Below are positions 1 through 8,631 of a DNA stretch of 64,000 bases, in pieces. Made by a program: the position numbers and the translations under genes. The notes under the pieces are model-generated. The model was given only the letters and a program-made list of their open reading frames with translations, had not been told where the DNA came from and did no database searches. The DNA comes from Methylophilus medardensis (GTDB lineage Bacteria > Pseudomonadota > Gammaproteobacteria > Burkholderiales > Methylophilaceae): the NCBI RefSeq assembly GCF_006363915.1, contig NZ_CP040946.1; one strand, given 5' to 3'. Each line of letters starts with the position of its first letter. Position 1 is the first letter of the stretch.

Positions 1-411
1 TGGTTTGCCTGAGGGACAAAACCAGTCCAGCATTTGTCTGTCCAAGGGCGTTAATGGGTGGCGGCTATCCATCACCAGCACCAGTCCAGCCAAGCTTTGG
101 CGTTCGCTCAGATAGCGTGACAACACGTTTTGCCAGTGCATGCGCATTGACTCAGGGACTTTTGCATAGCCATAGCCCGGCAAGTCGACTAAGTGTTTGT
201 CGTCGCCCAGCGTGAAAAAGTTAATTAACTGGGTGCGGCCTGGCTGCTTGCTCACAAATGCCAGCCGATTATGGTTGGCCAAGGTGTTTAAGGCGCTGGA
301 TTTACCCGCATTCGAGCGCCCGGCAAAGGCGACCTCAATGCCGCTGGCAGGCGGTAGGTCACGGAGATGGTGCGCCGACAGATGAAAGCGGGCGTTTTGA
401 AAAACTGGCAT
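1..411 (-). CDS. engB: Ribosome biogenesis GTPase EngB/YsxC (partial)
   Basis: N-terminal 137 codons of the EngB (YihA/YsxC) GTPase, which in this family assists late assembly of the large ribosomal subunit; the C-terminus lies beyond the left edge. Visible motifs are the P-loop GRSNAGKS at about residues 31-38, the G2 region GRTQ at about 58-61 and the G3 motif DLPGYGYAK at about 76-84. The NKxD motif is not reached. The ATG at 411 begins a protein reading MPVFQNARFH. It is divergent from the cytochrome c4 gene, with about 90 bases between the two starts. The family assignment is firm because the G1-G2-G3 spacing matches EngB. Confidence 0.93.
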   Translation of the reverse strand, partial: MPVFQNARFHLSAHHLRDLPPASGIEVAFAGRSNAGKSSALNTLANHNRLAFVSKQPGRTQLINFFTLGDDKHLVDLPGYGYAKVPESMRMHWQNVLSRYLSERQSLAGLVLVMDSRHPLTPLDRQMLDWFCPSGKP

Positions 412-502
412 GATGAGTTGAGTTGCCTCAAGGTTTTATGGACTATTCAGCTGAGCATGCTATCACGAACAAGGTTTGTTTGATAAAATGACGGAGAATA
501 AA

Positions 503-1150
503 ATGTCGGGGCATAGAATGATGTTAAAGAGTTTTAAAGCGGGATTGTTTGTGTTGTTCGCCATGGGCGTGCACCCAGTATTTGCTGAGGAAGCTGCGTC
601 AGCTGAAGCCGCGCCAGTGGTGAATGGCCCGGAGAAAATTGTACAAAACGTATGTGCTGCTTGTCATGGTGCAGATGGCAATAGCGTGATTACCACCAAT
701 CCTAAATTGGCTGGTCAACATCCTGAATATTTGCTCAAGCAACTGAACAACTTTAAAGAAGGTACACGTGCTAACGCGATTATGTCTGGCATGGCGGGTG
801 CGCTCAGCCAAGAAGACATGGAGGGTTTGGCAAAGTATTTTTCTAACCAAAGTATCAAGCTAGCCAAAGCCAAGAGCAACGGTAAAGGTTCGTTAGGTGA
901 AAAAATTTACCGCGGTGGTATCGCTGCGACGCAAGTGCCTGCCTGTGCGGCCTGTCACGGCGCCACAGGTGCCGGATTGCCGAAGCAGTTTCCACGCTTG
1001 GCAGGACAGCATACTGACTACACCGTGCAGCAATTGAGAACATTCCGTACCGGTGAGCGTGCCAATGCGCCAATGATGATGGCGATTGCGGCGAAAATGA
1101 CGGATGCCGAGATGCAAGCGGTTGCAGACTATATTCAAGGCCTGCGCTAG
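503..1150 (+). CDS. Diheme cytochrome c4
   Basis: A 215-residue periplasmic diheme cytochrome of the c4 type, an electron carrier between the bc1 complex and terminal oxidases in this family. A hydrophobic signal peptide (residues 10-28, probable cleavage after VFA) is followed by two similar domains, each with a CAACH heme site (residues 51-55 and 148-152) and late methionines able to be axial ligands. In-frame TTG and ATG codons lie upstream, but the ATG at 503 is preceded by GGAG at a spacing of six bases, so I chose it. The neighbouring resB-ccsB pair encodes the machinery that attaches heme to such proteins. A strong terminator follows. Confidence 0.92.
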   Translation: MSGHRMMLKSFKAGLFVLFAMGVHPVFAEEAASAEAAPVVNGPEKIVQNVCAACHGADGNSVITTNPKLAGQHPEYLLKQLNNFKEGTRANAIMSGMAGALSQEDMEGLAKYFSNQSIKLAKAKSNGKGSLGEKIYRGGIAATQVPACAACHGATGAGLPKQFPRLAGQHTDYTVQQLRTFRTGERANAPMMMAIAAKMTDAEMQAVADYIQGLR

Positions 1151-1163
1151 TCTGCTTTGATCG

Positions 1164-1191
1164 AAAAAAGGTGGCTGCGGCCACCTTTTTT
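1164..1191 (+). terminator. Intrinsic terminator after cytochrome c4
   Basis: The arms AAAAGGTGGC and GCCACCTTTT pair perfectly around a four-base loop and run into a T-tract. It separates the cytochrome gene from resB. Confidence 0.85.
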
Positions 1192-1313
1192 GCTGTCAGT
1201 GGATGCAACCTTTTGCTTTAGATGTCGTCCACAAATGCGCACCATGCGTTATTGTCAACACTGACTTTTTCCTTTGTGCGTTACCTTCACTGGTTTATTT
1301 TAAAGAGATTGTT

Positions 1314-3281
1314 TTGAAAGCACCGATTCCCCTGTCACGGCGTGTGTATGAATTGCTCAGCTCGATGCGCTTTGCGGTGAGCTTATTGACGCTGCTAGGT
1401 GTCGCTTCCATTATTGGTACAGTGCTCAAGCAAAACGAGCCATACACCAACTACATTGTTAAATTCGGCCAATTCTGGTTTGAGTTGTTTGAGTTGCTGG
1501 GTTTGTTCGATGTGTATCATGCGGCCTGGTTTCTGCTCATTTTATTGTTTTTGGTGGTGTCGACCACGTTATGCGTGCTGCGTAACACGCCGCTGATGAT
1601 CAAAGAGTGGCAGGTTTATAAAGAGCATGCCACCGAAAAGTCCTTGCGATTGTTTGAACATCAGGCCACGGTGGCCTCGCCCTTGCCAGCGACTACTTTG
1701 CAAACGCAGCTAAGTGACTTTTTAACCACTGCGGGTTATCGCTTTAAAACCAAAGCACAAGACAATGGCGATTTACTCATTGCCGCCAAGGTGGGCACAC
1801 ATCAACGTCTTGGCTATATTTTTACGCATGTGGCTATTGTGGTTATTTGCTTTGGTGGCTTGCTTGATGGCAACTTGCCGTTAAAAGTGCAAGAGCTGTT
1901 TGGTTTGAAGAAAATCGAAACCCGTGATGTGGCGTCACGCTTGGTGCCTGCAGACAGCCGTCTTGGCACCAATAACTTGTCTTTTAGAGCCAACATGACG
2001 CTGCCTGAAGGTGAGCGGGACAATGTAGCCTTCGTTCGTGTCAGAGATGGCTATCTGGTGCAAGATTTACCTTTTACCGTGGCGCTCAAAGATTTTCGCA
2101 TTGAACATTATGCGACTGGCATGCCTAAGTCGTTTGAAAGTGACATTCTCATTACGGATCCCGCGGTGGCCAAACCGATTGAAGCCACGGTGCGGGTGAA
2201 TCACCCTTTCATCTATAAAGGGATTGCGATTTACCAGTCCGACTTTCAGGATGGCGGCTCACAACTCAAATTCAAATTGTGGGATTTGTCAGCCACCAAG
2301 CAAGCAGCTTTTGATATCGATGGCGTCATCTTGCAAAAAGGCGCACTCGGCGAAGGCGCTCAAAAGATGAGTGTCGAGTTTAATGAGTTCCGTCAGTTTA
2401 ATATTCTGAATCTATCCGCAGACGGCAAAGGTAAGCCGCACAACGTAGGTCCAAATACCACTTACAAGTTGCGTAACGCGAGTGGTCAAGCCCGCGAATA
2501 CATGAGTTATATGCAGCCATTGCAGTTAGATGGTCGGGCCTACTTTGTGTCTGGGATGCGTGAGACGGTAGCCGATGAATTCAAATATCTGCGCATTCCA
2601 GCCGATGATGCGCTAGAAATTAACGGGTTTATGCATTTACGGCAGACCTTGCGCAACGAGCAGCGGATTCATGACATTGCTAGCCAGGTCGCGAATCAAA
2701 TGCCAGGTAACAATGCGGCCTTAAAGACACAATTTGAGCAAAGTTTGCAGCATCTGCTCCTGACCTTTAAGCAAGGTGGTTATAGTGCATTGTCACGCAT
2801 CATTGAGGGCGCCGTGCCCAAAGATCAACGTGAGCAGGCAGCGCAGACCTATCTGAAGTTACTCAATCGCGCCGCTTTACAAGGTTATCAAATCAGTCGT
2901 GCTGAGCGTCAGCTTGAGCCTGCGCCTGAAAATCAAGAAACAGTGATGTTCATCCAAGACAGCCTGAATGCCATGAACGATTTGTTTTTTTATGGCACGC
3001 CGTATTATTTTCAATTAAACGATTACACCCTTAAGCAAGCCAGCGGTTTTCAGTTGACACGCTCCCCTGGCCAAAACTGGGTGTATTTGGGTTCGGTGAT
3101 GTTGGTGATCGGTATTTTTGCGATGTTTTATATCAAGGAACGTCGCTTGTGGTTATTGATCAAACCAGCACAACAAGAAGTCTTGTTGGCCATGTCGTCC
3201 AACCGTAAGAATATGGATCTGGATCAAGATTTTGAACGTGTGCAACAGCAAGTGGCTGCAATGTTGCAGCCCGCGGCCTGA
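1314..3281 (+). CDS. resB: Cytochrome c biogenesis protein ResB (Ccs1)
   Basis: ResB/Ccs1 is the partner of CcsA/CcsB in System II cytochrome c maturation; together they move heme across the inner membrane and attach it to CxxCH sites of apocytochromes. The 655-residue protein shows membrane segments near residues 19-38, 72-91, 165-186 and 589-608, with a large domain between the third and fourth that would be periplasmic. The frame stays open upstream to 1203, but homology to ResB begins around KAPIPLSRRVYELLSSMRF. The TTG at 1314, preceded by AAAGAG at a spacing of seven, is therefore the likely start. It lies 22 bases upstream of ccsB, consistent with an operon. Confidence 0.9.
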   Translation: MKAPIPLSRRVYELLSSMRFAVSLLTLLGVASIIGTVLKQNEPYTNYIVKFGQFWFELFELLGLFDVYHAAWFLLILLFLVVSTTLCVLRNTPLMIKEWQVYKEHATEKSLRLFEHQATVASPLPATTLQTQLSDFLTTAGYRFKTKAQDNGDLLIAAKVGTHQRLGYIFTHVAIVVICFGGLLDGNLPLKVQELFGLKKIETRDVASRLVPADSRLGTNNLSFRANMTLPEGERDNVAFVRVRDGYLVQDLPFTVALKDFRIEHYATGMPKSFESDILITDPAVAKPIEATVRVNHPFIYKGIAIYQSDFQDGGSQLKFKLWDLSATKQAAFDIDGVILQKGALGEGAQKMSVEFNEFRQFNILNLSADGKGKPHNVGPNTTYKLRNASGQAREYMSYMQPLQLDGRAYFVSGMRETVADEFKYLRIPADDALEINGFMHLRQTLRNEQRIHDIASQVANQMPGNNAALKTQFEQSLQHLLLTFKQGGYSALSRIIEGAVPKDQREQAAQTYLKLLNRAALQGYQISRAERQLEPAPENQETVMFIQDSLNAMNDLFFYGTPYYFQLNDYTLKQASGFQLTRSPGQNWVYLGSVMLVIGIFAMFYIKERRLWLLIKPAQQEVLLAMSSNRKNMDLDQDFERVQQQVAAMLQPAA

Positions 3282-3303
3282 CTGAATAGAAGAGGGGAAT
3301 GCG

Positions 3304-4446
3304 ATGAATGCATCAGTATTAACAAAGCCAACGTCTTTTTGGCAATCATTAAGTAAACTGGACTGGCTGTACGCCTTGCTACTGTTGGCGGGGGGCATTT
3401 TTTCTTATCAACGATATGCAGGCTTCATGGATGTGTATGAAGTGAGTTTTCTGTTTGCAGCCGTTGGGTTGTTTAGTTATCTCGGCTGGCGCTGGTCAGC
3501 GATTGCGCGCTTGGTACTCGGTGTGGCGGTGTTGAGCCTGATCGGTGTGTATAGCTATCAAGCCGATCTGGCAAACGCCAGTCAACGGTTCTTGCTGAAG
3601 TTTCTACTGGCGAGCCAATCTGCGATTATGTGGATGAATGTGTTGTTTGTGCTGGCCATGCTGACTTATTGGCTGGCCTTATTTCAAAAATCTGCATTTA
3701 CGGCAAAAGTAGCCTCCGCATTAACTTGGGCTGCCACTTTGTTTGGATTTGTCGGTTTGATGGTGCGCTGGTACGAGTCTTACCTGATTGCGCCAGACGT
3801 GGGTCATATCCCAATCAGTAATTTGTATGAAGTGTTTATTCTGTTTTGCTTGATTACGGCTCTACTCTATCTGCATTACGAGAAGCTGTTCAACACGCGC
3901 CAGTTAGGTGGATTTGTGTTGGTGGTCATCAATGCCGCAGTCGGCTTTATTCTCTGGTATACCTTTGACCGACATGCCAATGAAATTCAACCCTTGGTGC
4001 CCGCACTACAAAGCTATTGGATGAAGATCCATGTGCCAGCCAATTTCATCGGCTACGGTGCATTTTCTCTGGCGGCCATGGTCGCTGGCGCCTATCTGTT
4101 GGTGAAGCAAGGTGTGCTTGCCAGCCGCTTGCCCGCCCTGCATGTGCTAGATGATTTAATGTACAAAGCGATTGCGGTTGGCTTTGCTTTTTTTACCATC
4201 GCGACTATTTTAGGTGCAATGTGGGCGGCTGAAGCGTGGGGTGGTTACTGGTCTTGGGATCCAAAAGAAACCTGGGCGCTAATTGTTTGGCTAAATTATG
4301 CTGCTTGGCTACATTTGCGTCTCATGAAAGGCTTACGTGGTGCGGTGTTAGCTTGGTGGGCCTTGGTGGGCTTGTTGGTCACGACCTTTGCTTTTCTGGG
4401 CGTGAATATGTTTCTAAGCGGTCTCCATTCCTACGGCACGCTCTAA
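3304..4446 (+). CDS. ccsB: Cytochrome c biogenesis protein CcsB/CcsA (ResC)
   Basis: Multi-spanning membrane protein of 380 residues in the CcsA/ResC family, the heme-handling subunit of System II cytochrome c synthetase. The diagnostic tryptophan-rich WWD heme-binding motif is seen as WGGYWSWDPKETW at about residues 312-324, with about eight hydrophobic segments and histidines near both sides of the motif. Start ATG follows a GAGGGGAAT ribosome-binding region. It forms a pair with resB and ends just before a strong terminator. Naming differs between organisms (CcsA, CcsB, ResC), but the function is the same. Confidence 0.93.
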   Translation: MNASVLTKPTSFWQSLSKLDWLYALLLLAGGIFSYQRYAGFMDVYEVSFLFAAVGLFSYLGWRWSAIARLVLGVAVLSLIGVYSYQADLANASQRFLLKFLLASQSAIMWMNVLFVLAMLTYWLALFQKSAFTAKVASALTWAATLFGFVGLMVRWYESYLIAPDVGHIPISNLYEVFILFCLITALLYLHYEKLFNTRQLGGFVLVVINAAVGFILWYTFDRHANEIQPLVPALQSYWMKIHVPANFIGYGAFSLAAMVAGAYLLVKQGVLASRLPALHVLDDLMYKAIAVGFAFFTIATILGAMWAAEAWGGYWSWDPKETWALIVWLNYAAWLHLRLMKGLRGAVLAWWALVGLLVTTFAFLGVNMFLSGLHSYGTL

Positions 4447-4466
4447 ATTTTAAGTACGTTGACCCA

Positions 4467-4500
4467 CGGGCAGTTGCGCAAGCAACTGCCCGTTTTCTTT
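4467..4500 (+). terminator. Intrinsic terminator after ccsB
   Basis: CGGGCAGTTGC and GCAACTGCCCG form a perfect 11-bp stem around a GCAA loop, followed by TTTTCTTT. It closes the resB-ccsB unit. Confidence 0.92.
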
Positions 4501-4647
4501 GTACCTACTCCCACTCCTACTCTCAGTGTTCGTTATCAACTATTAAGTTATGTTAGTATGAGCTGCGTTCAGCTTTTATTGCACCTAACGCGCCCCGGCA
4601 TTCTTCGTTCAACGGTCGCAAACATGGTGATATCAGGAGGATTGATG

Positions 4648-5286
4648 ATGGAAAAGCACTTAGGATTTAGTTTGATTGAATTGGCGATTGTGCTCGTGAT
4701 CGCAGGCTTATTATTGGCGGGCGTCATGCGCGGACAAGAGCTGATCGCCAATGCCAAAGTGAAGAGTTTGGCGAGTGATTTTAGAAATATCCCCGCGTAT
4801 TTTTATGCCTATCAGGATCGCTTTAGGGTGTTGCCGGGTGATGATCATAGCGCCGCCACGCATGTGAATGGGGTTAATCCAACCAGCAGTGGTCAATCGC
4901 AAAACGGCCTAATACAAGGGAGTTGGGATTCATCAACCAACACCGATGAATCATTCTTGCTTTGGCAACACTTACGCTTGGCTGGATTGGCGACAGGGCC
5001 GACAGAGGTCAACAGTTCACAATACGCTGCACGCAACAGCGAGGGGGGTCGGTTAGGGGTGACCAGTGTAGGTGAACTTGGTGCGGTGACCGCAGGTACT
5101 TTTACGAGTGCACATGCGATGTGTTCTGATGCCATCCTAGGGCGTTACGCGCTGCAACTGGATACTATGATGGATGACGGGGCGGGTAATACCGGCATGA
5201 TGCGGATATTGCAAAATGGGACCGCAGGAACCGGTGAAGCAGTGCCCGTGGCCGCGACACCGTACTTAGTCTGTATGAGTTTTTAG
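4648..5286 (+). CDS. Type IV pilin-like (pseudopilin) protein
   Basis: A 212-residue protein with a class III prepilin leader: MEKHLG then FSLIEL, so a prepilin peptidase would cut after Gly6 and leave an N-terminal Phe with Glu at mature position 5. The hydrophobic helix spans about residues 7-27. Two cysteines near the C-terminus (HAMC and YLVC) could form the usual pilin disulfide loop. AGGAGG lies seven bases upstream of the ATG at 4648; an ATG at 4645 is also possible. No secretion ATPase, platform protein or peptidase is nearby, so whether it is a pilus or type II secretion subunit cannot be decided. It is bracketed by terminators and appears monocistronic. Confidence 0.85.
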   Translation: MEKHLGFSLIELAIVLVIAGLLLAGVMRGQELIANAKVKSLASDFRNIPAYFYAYQDRFRVLPGDDHSAATHVNGVNPTSSGQSQNGLIQGSWDSSTNTDESFLLWQHLRLAGLATGPTEVNSSQYAARNSEGGRLGVTSVGELGAVTAGTFTSAHAMCSDAILGRYALQLDTMMDDGAGNTGMMRILQNGTAGTGEAVPVAATPYLVCMSF

Positions 5287-5312
5287 TGTAGAATACAACA
5301 TAATCTTGTCGC

Positions 5313-5339
5313 AAAGAGCCTGGTTTTTCAGGCTTTTTG
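5313..5339 (+). terminator. Intrinsic terminator after pilin-like gene
   Basis: AAAGAGCCTG pairs with CAGGCTTTTT (one G-T wobble) around a six-base loop, ending in a T-run. Confidence 0.8.
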
Positions 5340-5416
5340 TTTTATGTCTGATACATTCATTTTTTCAGACCATATTCTGTTTTAGAATAGAACCCGTTTT
5401 ACATCACCCACTTCCT

Positions 5417-6220
5417 ATGGCAAACGCAATTGTAGAAATTAAAGACCTCTCTTTCGGGTATAAAGGTCGCTTGCTGCACAAAGGCATCAATATGACTTTT
5501 GCCAAAGGCAAGGTCGTGGCCATCATGGGCGGGAGCGGCAGTGGAAAAACCACGTTGCTCAGGCTCATTGGCGGTCAGCTCAAGCCAACCAAGGGCGAGG
5601 TGCAAGTCGGGGGTGAGGTCGTTCATGAGCAAGATCGTGAAGGCATTTATCGTCTGCGTCGCAAAATGGGCATGCTGTTTCAACATGGGGCTTTGTTTAC
5701 CGATTTGTCCGTGTTTGAGAATGTCGCTTTCCCGATGCGTGAACATACCAGCTTGCCGGAGAGCATGATCCGCGATATGGTCTTGCTCAAATTGAACGCG
5801 GTCGGCTTGCGCGGTGCACATGCTTTAATGCCGACTGAGCTTTCTGGCGGCATGGCTAGGCGTGTCGCATTGGCGCGAGCGATTGCCTTAGATCCCAGCA
5901 TCATTATGTATGATGAACCATTCGCAGGCTTGGATCCCATCTCGATGGCCGCAATTTGTGATTTGATTCGCAGCTTAAATGATGCGCTCGGCGCCACCTC
6001 GATTATCGTCACGCACGACGTTGAGGAAACCTTCCAGTTTGCCGATTACGTTTATTTTGTCGCCGATGGTGTGGTGGCCGCTGAAGGTACGCCAGACGAT
6101 TTACGCCAATCCGAATTACCTTTTGTGCACCAGTTTGTCCACGCAGAAAAAGATGGTCCTGTGCCTTTCCATTATGCTGCGCCTGAATATCACGCCAGTT
6201 TGTTACGGGGAGCGCGTTAA
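5417..6220 (+). CDS. mlaF: Phospholipid ABC transporter ATPase MlaF
   Basis: ATP-binding subunit of the Mla system, which moves phospholipids between outer and inner membranes to keep outer membrane asymmetry. The 267-residue protein has Walker A GGSGSGKTT (38-46), signature LSGGM (142-146) and Walker B IIMYDEP (162-168), followed by the His switch in VTHDVEE. The ATG at 5417 gives MANAIVEIKDLSFGYKG, the usual start region of the domain; the reading frame is open further upstream but that part is not conserved in type. No good Shine-Dalgarno is seen. First gene of mlaFEDCB; its stop overlaps the mlaE start by one base. Confidence 0.93.
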   Translation: MANAIVEIKDLSFGYKGRLLHKGINMTFAKGKVVAIMGGSGSGKTTLLRLIGGQLKPTKGEVQVGGEVVHEQDREGIYRLRRKMGMLFQHGALFTDLSVFENVAFPMREHTSLPESMIRDMVLLKLNAVGLRGAHALMPTELSGGMARRVALARAIALDPSIIMYDEPFAGLDPISMAAICDLIRSLNDALGATSIIVTHDVEETFQFADYVYFVADGVVAAEGTPDDLRQSELPFVHQFVHAEKDGPVPFHYAAPEYHASLLRGAR

Positions 6221-7014
6221 TGATGGTGCATAAACTAAAACGCATGCTAAGCAAACTGGGGGCAGGCTGTATTAATAAAGTCTGGCGTCTGGGCGCGGGT
6301 GGTCGCTTATTCTGGTTGACGTTGATCTCATCAGGCGAGAGCTTTCGGCGCTTTCGTCTGACCATTCGCGAAGTTTATTTCACGGGTGTGTTGTCGCTGA
6401 TTATCATACTGGTCTCTGCATTTTTTGTGGGTATGGTGCTGGCGCTGCAGGGCTATCAAACCCTGCAGAAATATGGCTCCTCAGAGGCGATTGGTGTGCT
6501 GGTGGCTTTGGCCTTGGTGCGTGAATTGGGTCCGGTGGTCACTGCGCTTTTATTTGCAGGTCGGGCAGGCACGGCGATTACCGCTGAAATCGGTTTGATG
6601 AAGGCGACTGAGCAGCTATCAGCCATGGAAATGATGGCTGTCAGTCCGATTGCGCGTGTCATTGCGCCGCGGTTCTGGGCCGGCGTGATTGCCATGCCGA
6701 TACTCGCAACGCTATTTTCTATGGTGGGTATCTTGGGCGGTTATCTGGTCGCGGTGCCGCTCATCGGGGTCGATGCAGGGGCCTTCTGGTCGCAAATGCA
6801 AGCCAATGTGGATTGGCAGTACGACATTTTGAATGGGGCGCTCAAAAGTGTCGTGTTTGGGGTAGCTTGTACGATGATAGCGCTGTTTGAGGGCTATGAT
6901 GCGCCACCAACAGCTGAAGGCGTCAGTCGCGCAACCACCAGAACAGTGGTGACCTCATCACTGGCTGTGCTGGGTTTGGATTTTATTTTAACGTCGTTCA
7001 TGCTTGCGGTTTAG
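6220..7014 (+). CDS. mlaE: Phospholipid ABC transporter permease MlaE
   Basis: Inner membrane permease of the Mla complex, 264 residues. It shows an N-terminal amphipathic stretch, then about five hydrophobic segments and the conserved block ALVRELGPVVTALLFAGRAG with the following EIGLMKATEQ, typical of MlaE/TrgD-like permeases. It overlaps mlaF by one base (TAATG), indicating translational coupling, and is followed by mlaD after 35 bases. Confidence 0.93.
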   Translation: MMVHKLKRMLSKLGAGCINKVWRLGAGGRLFWLTLISSGESFRRFRLTIREVYFTGVLSLIIILVSAFFVGMVLALQGYQTLQKYGSSEAIGVLVALALVRELGPVVTALLFAGRAGTAITAEIGLMKATEQLSAMEMMAVSPIARVIAPRFWAGVIAMPILATLFSMVGILGGYLVAVPLIGVDAGAFWSQMQANVDWQYDILNGALKSVVFGVACTMIALFEGYDAPPTAEGVSRATTRTVVTSSLAVLGLDFILTSFMLAV

Positions 7015-7049
7015 CAGCAGGACACAGGGTGATTCGCGGGGAATAAGCA

Positions 7050-7595
7050 ATGGAAAGAACAACAATTGATTTATGGGTAGGCATTTTTGTCGCACTCGGT
7101 TTTGCGGCTTTGCTTGGCTTGGCCATGAAAGTAGGCAATCTGACGACCAGCAATATTAGCCAAACCTATCTGGTCACTGCGAATTTTGAAAATATTGGCG
7201 GCCTCAAACCACGTGCCCCGGTGAAAAGTGCCGGTGTGGTCGTGGGCCGTGTGAACGATATTGTGTTTGATCCTAAAACTTATGAGGCGGTGGTCAGTCT
7301 CAACATTGATACGCGCTACAACTTCCCAAAAGATACTTTTGCCAACATCTACACGGCCGGTTTGTTAGGCGAGCAATATGTAGGGCTTGAAGCAGGCGGA
7401 GATGAAACCAGCCTCAAAGACGGTGACAAGATCACGCAAACACAAGATGCGGTTGTGCTAGAAAAGCTGATTAGTCAGTTCCTCTATAGCAAAGCCACCG
7501 AGAGCGATGACAAGCCAACAAAATCGACGACGGCATCAACCGAATCCGCAACTGATGCGTTAGATGCCAGTCCATTGGACAAAATTGGTAAGTAA
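7050..7595 (+). CDS. mlaD: MCE-domain lipid-binding protein MlaD
   Basis: Substrate-binding subunit of the Mla complex, 181 residues. One N-terminal membrane helix (about residues 7-27) anchors a single MCE domain (about 37-120) that hexamerises in the periplasm and forms the lipid channel in characterised homologues. The block GGLKPRAPVKSAGVVVG and the later TAGLLGEQYVGLE are characteristic. The C-terminal 35 residues are polar and low in complexity (Lys, Thr, Ser, Asp). Third gene of the mla operon. Confidence 0.93.
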   Translation: MERTTIDLWVGIFVALGFAALLGLAMKVGNLTTSNISQTYLVTANFENIGGLKPRAPVKSAGVVVGRVNDIVFDPKTYEAVVSLNIDTRYNFPKDTFANIYTAGLLGEQYVGLEAGGDETSLKDGDKITQTQDAVVLEKLISQFLYSKATESDDKPTKSTTASTESATDALDASPLDKIGK

Positions 7596-7623
7596 CTCAC
7601 AATCAATTGATAAAGGGAATACA

Positions 7624-8226
7624 ATGAAAAAGTGGTGGATGGCAGTTGCCATGATGCTGTTAAGTAGTGCAGCGATGGCGGGAATGACGCCAGATCAACT
7701 GGTCAAGAAAACAGCCGATGACGTGATTGATGTCATCAAAACCGACAAAGATATTCAAGCCGGCAACCAGCAAAAGATCTTTGCCTTGGCGGAAGAAAAA
7801 ATTCTGCCTAACTTTGATTTTGAAAAAGTGTCGCGTTTAGTATTAGGTAAAAATTGGACCAACGCCACGCCAGAGCAAAAAACTGCCTTTCAGGCGGAGT
7901 TTAAAACCTTGCTGTTGCGCACTTATGCGACCGCATTGTCTAAATATAAAAATCAGGCCATCGAATATAAGCCTTTTCGGATGGAGGCAGGCGCAGAGGC
8001 TGCTACAGTGAAAACGGCGATTCAGCAACCCGGCGGCGACCCAATTGGCGTCGACTATACCTTGAGCAAAAAAGGTGACGATTGGAAAGTGTTTGATATT
8101 GTGATCGAAGGCGTCAGCCTGGTGACAAACTATCGGAGCCAATTTGCGCAAGAAATTCGCCAAAATGGCTTGGATAGCTTAACAAAAAAATTGTCTGACA
8201 AAAACAAAGCGGCCACTGGTAAATAG
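7624..8226 (+). CDS. mlaC: Periplasmic phospholipid carrier MlaC
   Basis: MlaC shuttles phospholipids across the periplasm between the outer membrane MlaA complex and MlaFEDB. The protein is 200 residues with a clear signal peptide (MKKWWMAVAMMLLSSAAMA, cleavage before Gly20) and the family's LVLGKNW and VDYTLSKKG regions. The frame is open from 7564, but the ATG at 7624 begins the signal peptide and has AAAGGGAA upstream. mlaA is not in this window. Confidence 0.92.
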   Translation: MKKWWMAVAMMLLSSAAMAGMTPDQLVKKTADDVIDVIKTDKDIQAGNQQKIFALAEEKILPNFDFEKVSRLVLGKNWTNATPEQKTAFQAEFKTLLLRTYATALSKYKNQAIEYKPFRMEAGAEAATVKTAIQQPGGDPIGVDYTLSKKGDDWKVFDIVIEGVSLVTNYRSQFAQEIRQNGLDSLTKKLSDKNKAATGK

Positions 8227-8263
8227 TAGCCAGGCATTGTATTCGAAAGACGCGGAGAAGTTT

Positions 8264-8557
8264 GTGGCTCAAATTACGCAACAGCAGAACACATTGAGTT
8301 TTAGCGGAAATCTGCTGATTACCAACATCAGTGAAACACTGACGCATCTGCAAACGCTAAAGCTGGAGTCACCGCTAACGCTGGATTTCACCAAAGTTGT
8401 GGCAGTAGATACGGTGGCTGTGAGTTTGATTCTAGAGATTCAGCGACAACTGAATCATCAGCATACCGAACCAGGGGCGATGTCGGTGATCGGGGTGCCA
8501 GAAAATTTGCGAAGTTTAATGCAACTCTATGGTGTCGACGGATTTTTGTTAAATTAG
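8264..8557 (+). CDS. mlaB: STAS-domain protein, MlaB-like
   Basis: A 97-residue STAS-domain protein in the position of mlaB, the small cytoplasmic subunit that binds MlaF and supports transporter assembly and activity. The fold is suggested by LDFTKVVAVDTVAVSLILEI, the STAS loop with conserved Asp and a small residue, and by the C-terminal ENLRSLMQLYGV helix. Start GTG at 8264 has GGAG four to seven bases upstream; a TTG at 8237 in the same frame has no such site. Last gene of the mla operon, followed by a terminator. Confidence 0.82.
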   Translation: MAQITQQQNTLSFSGNLLITNISETLTHLQTLKLESPLTLDFTKVVAVDTVAVSLILEIQRQLNHQHTEPGAMSVIGVPENLRSLMQLYGVDGFLLN

Positions 8558-8575
8558 CAAAACTTTAGTCTAACA

Positions 8576-8611
8576 GCCCCAGCTCTGACGAGGTGGGGTT
8601 TCGTTTTTTTT
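8576..8611 (+). terminator. Intrinsic terminator after mlaB
   Basis: CCCCAGCTC and GAGGTGGGG pair with one G-G mismatch around TGAC, followed by TTTCGTTTTTTTT. It ends about 20 bases before the next start codon. Confidence 0.8.
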
Positions 8612-8631
8612 GGGATAGCGAAAGGGTATGC

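Noticed and set aside
1203..1313. Upstream extension of the resB reading frame
   Set aside because: The extra 37 codons have no resemblance to ResB N-termini and no ribosome-binding site; a TTG start at 1314 fits better.
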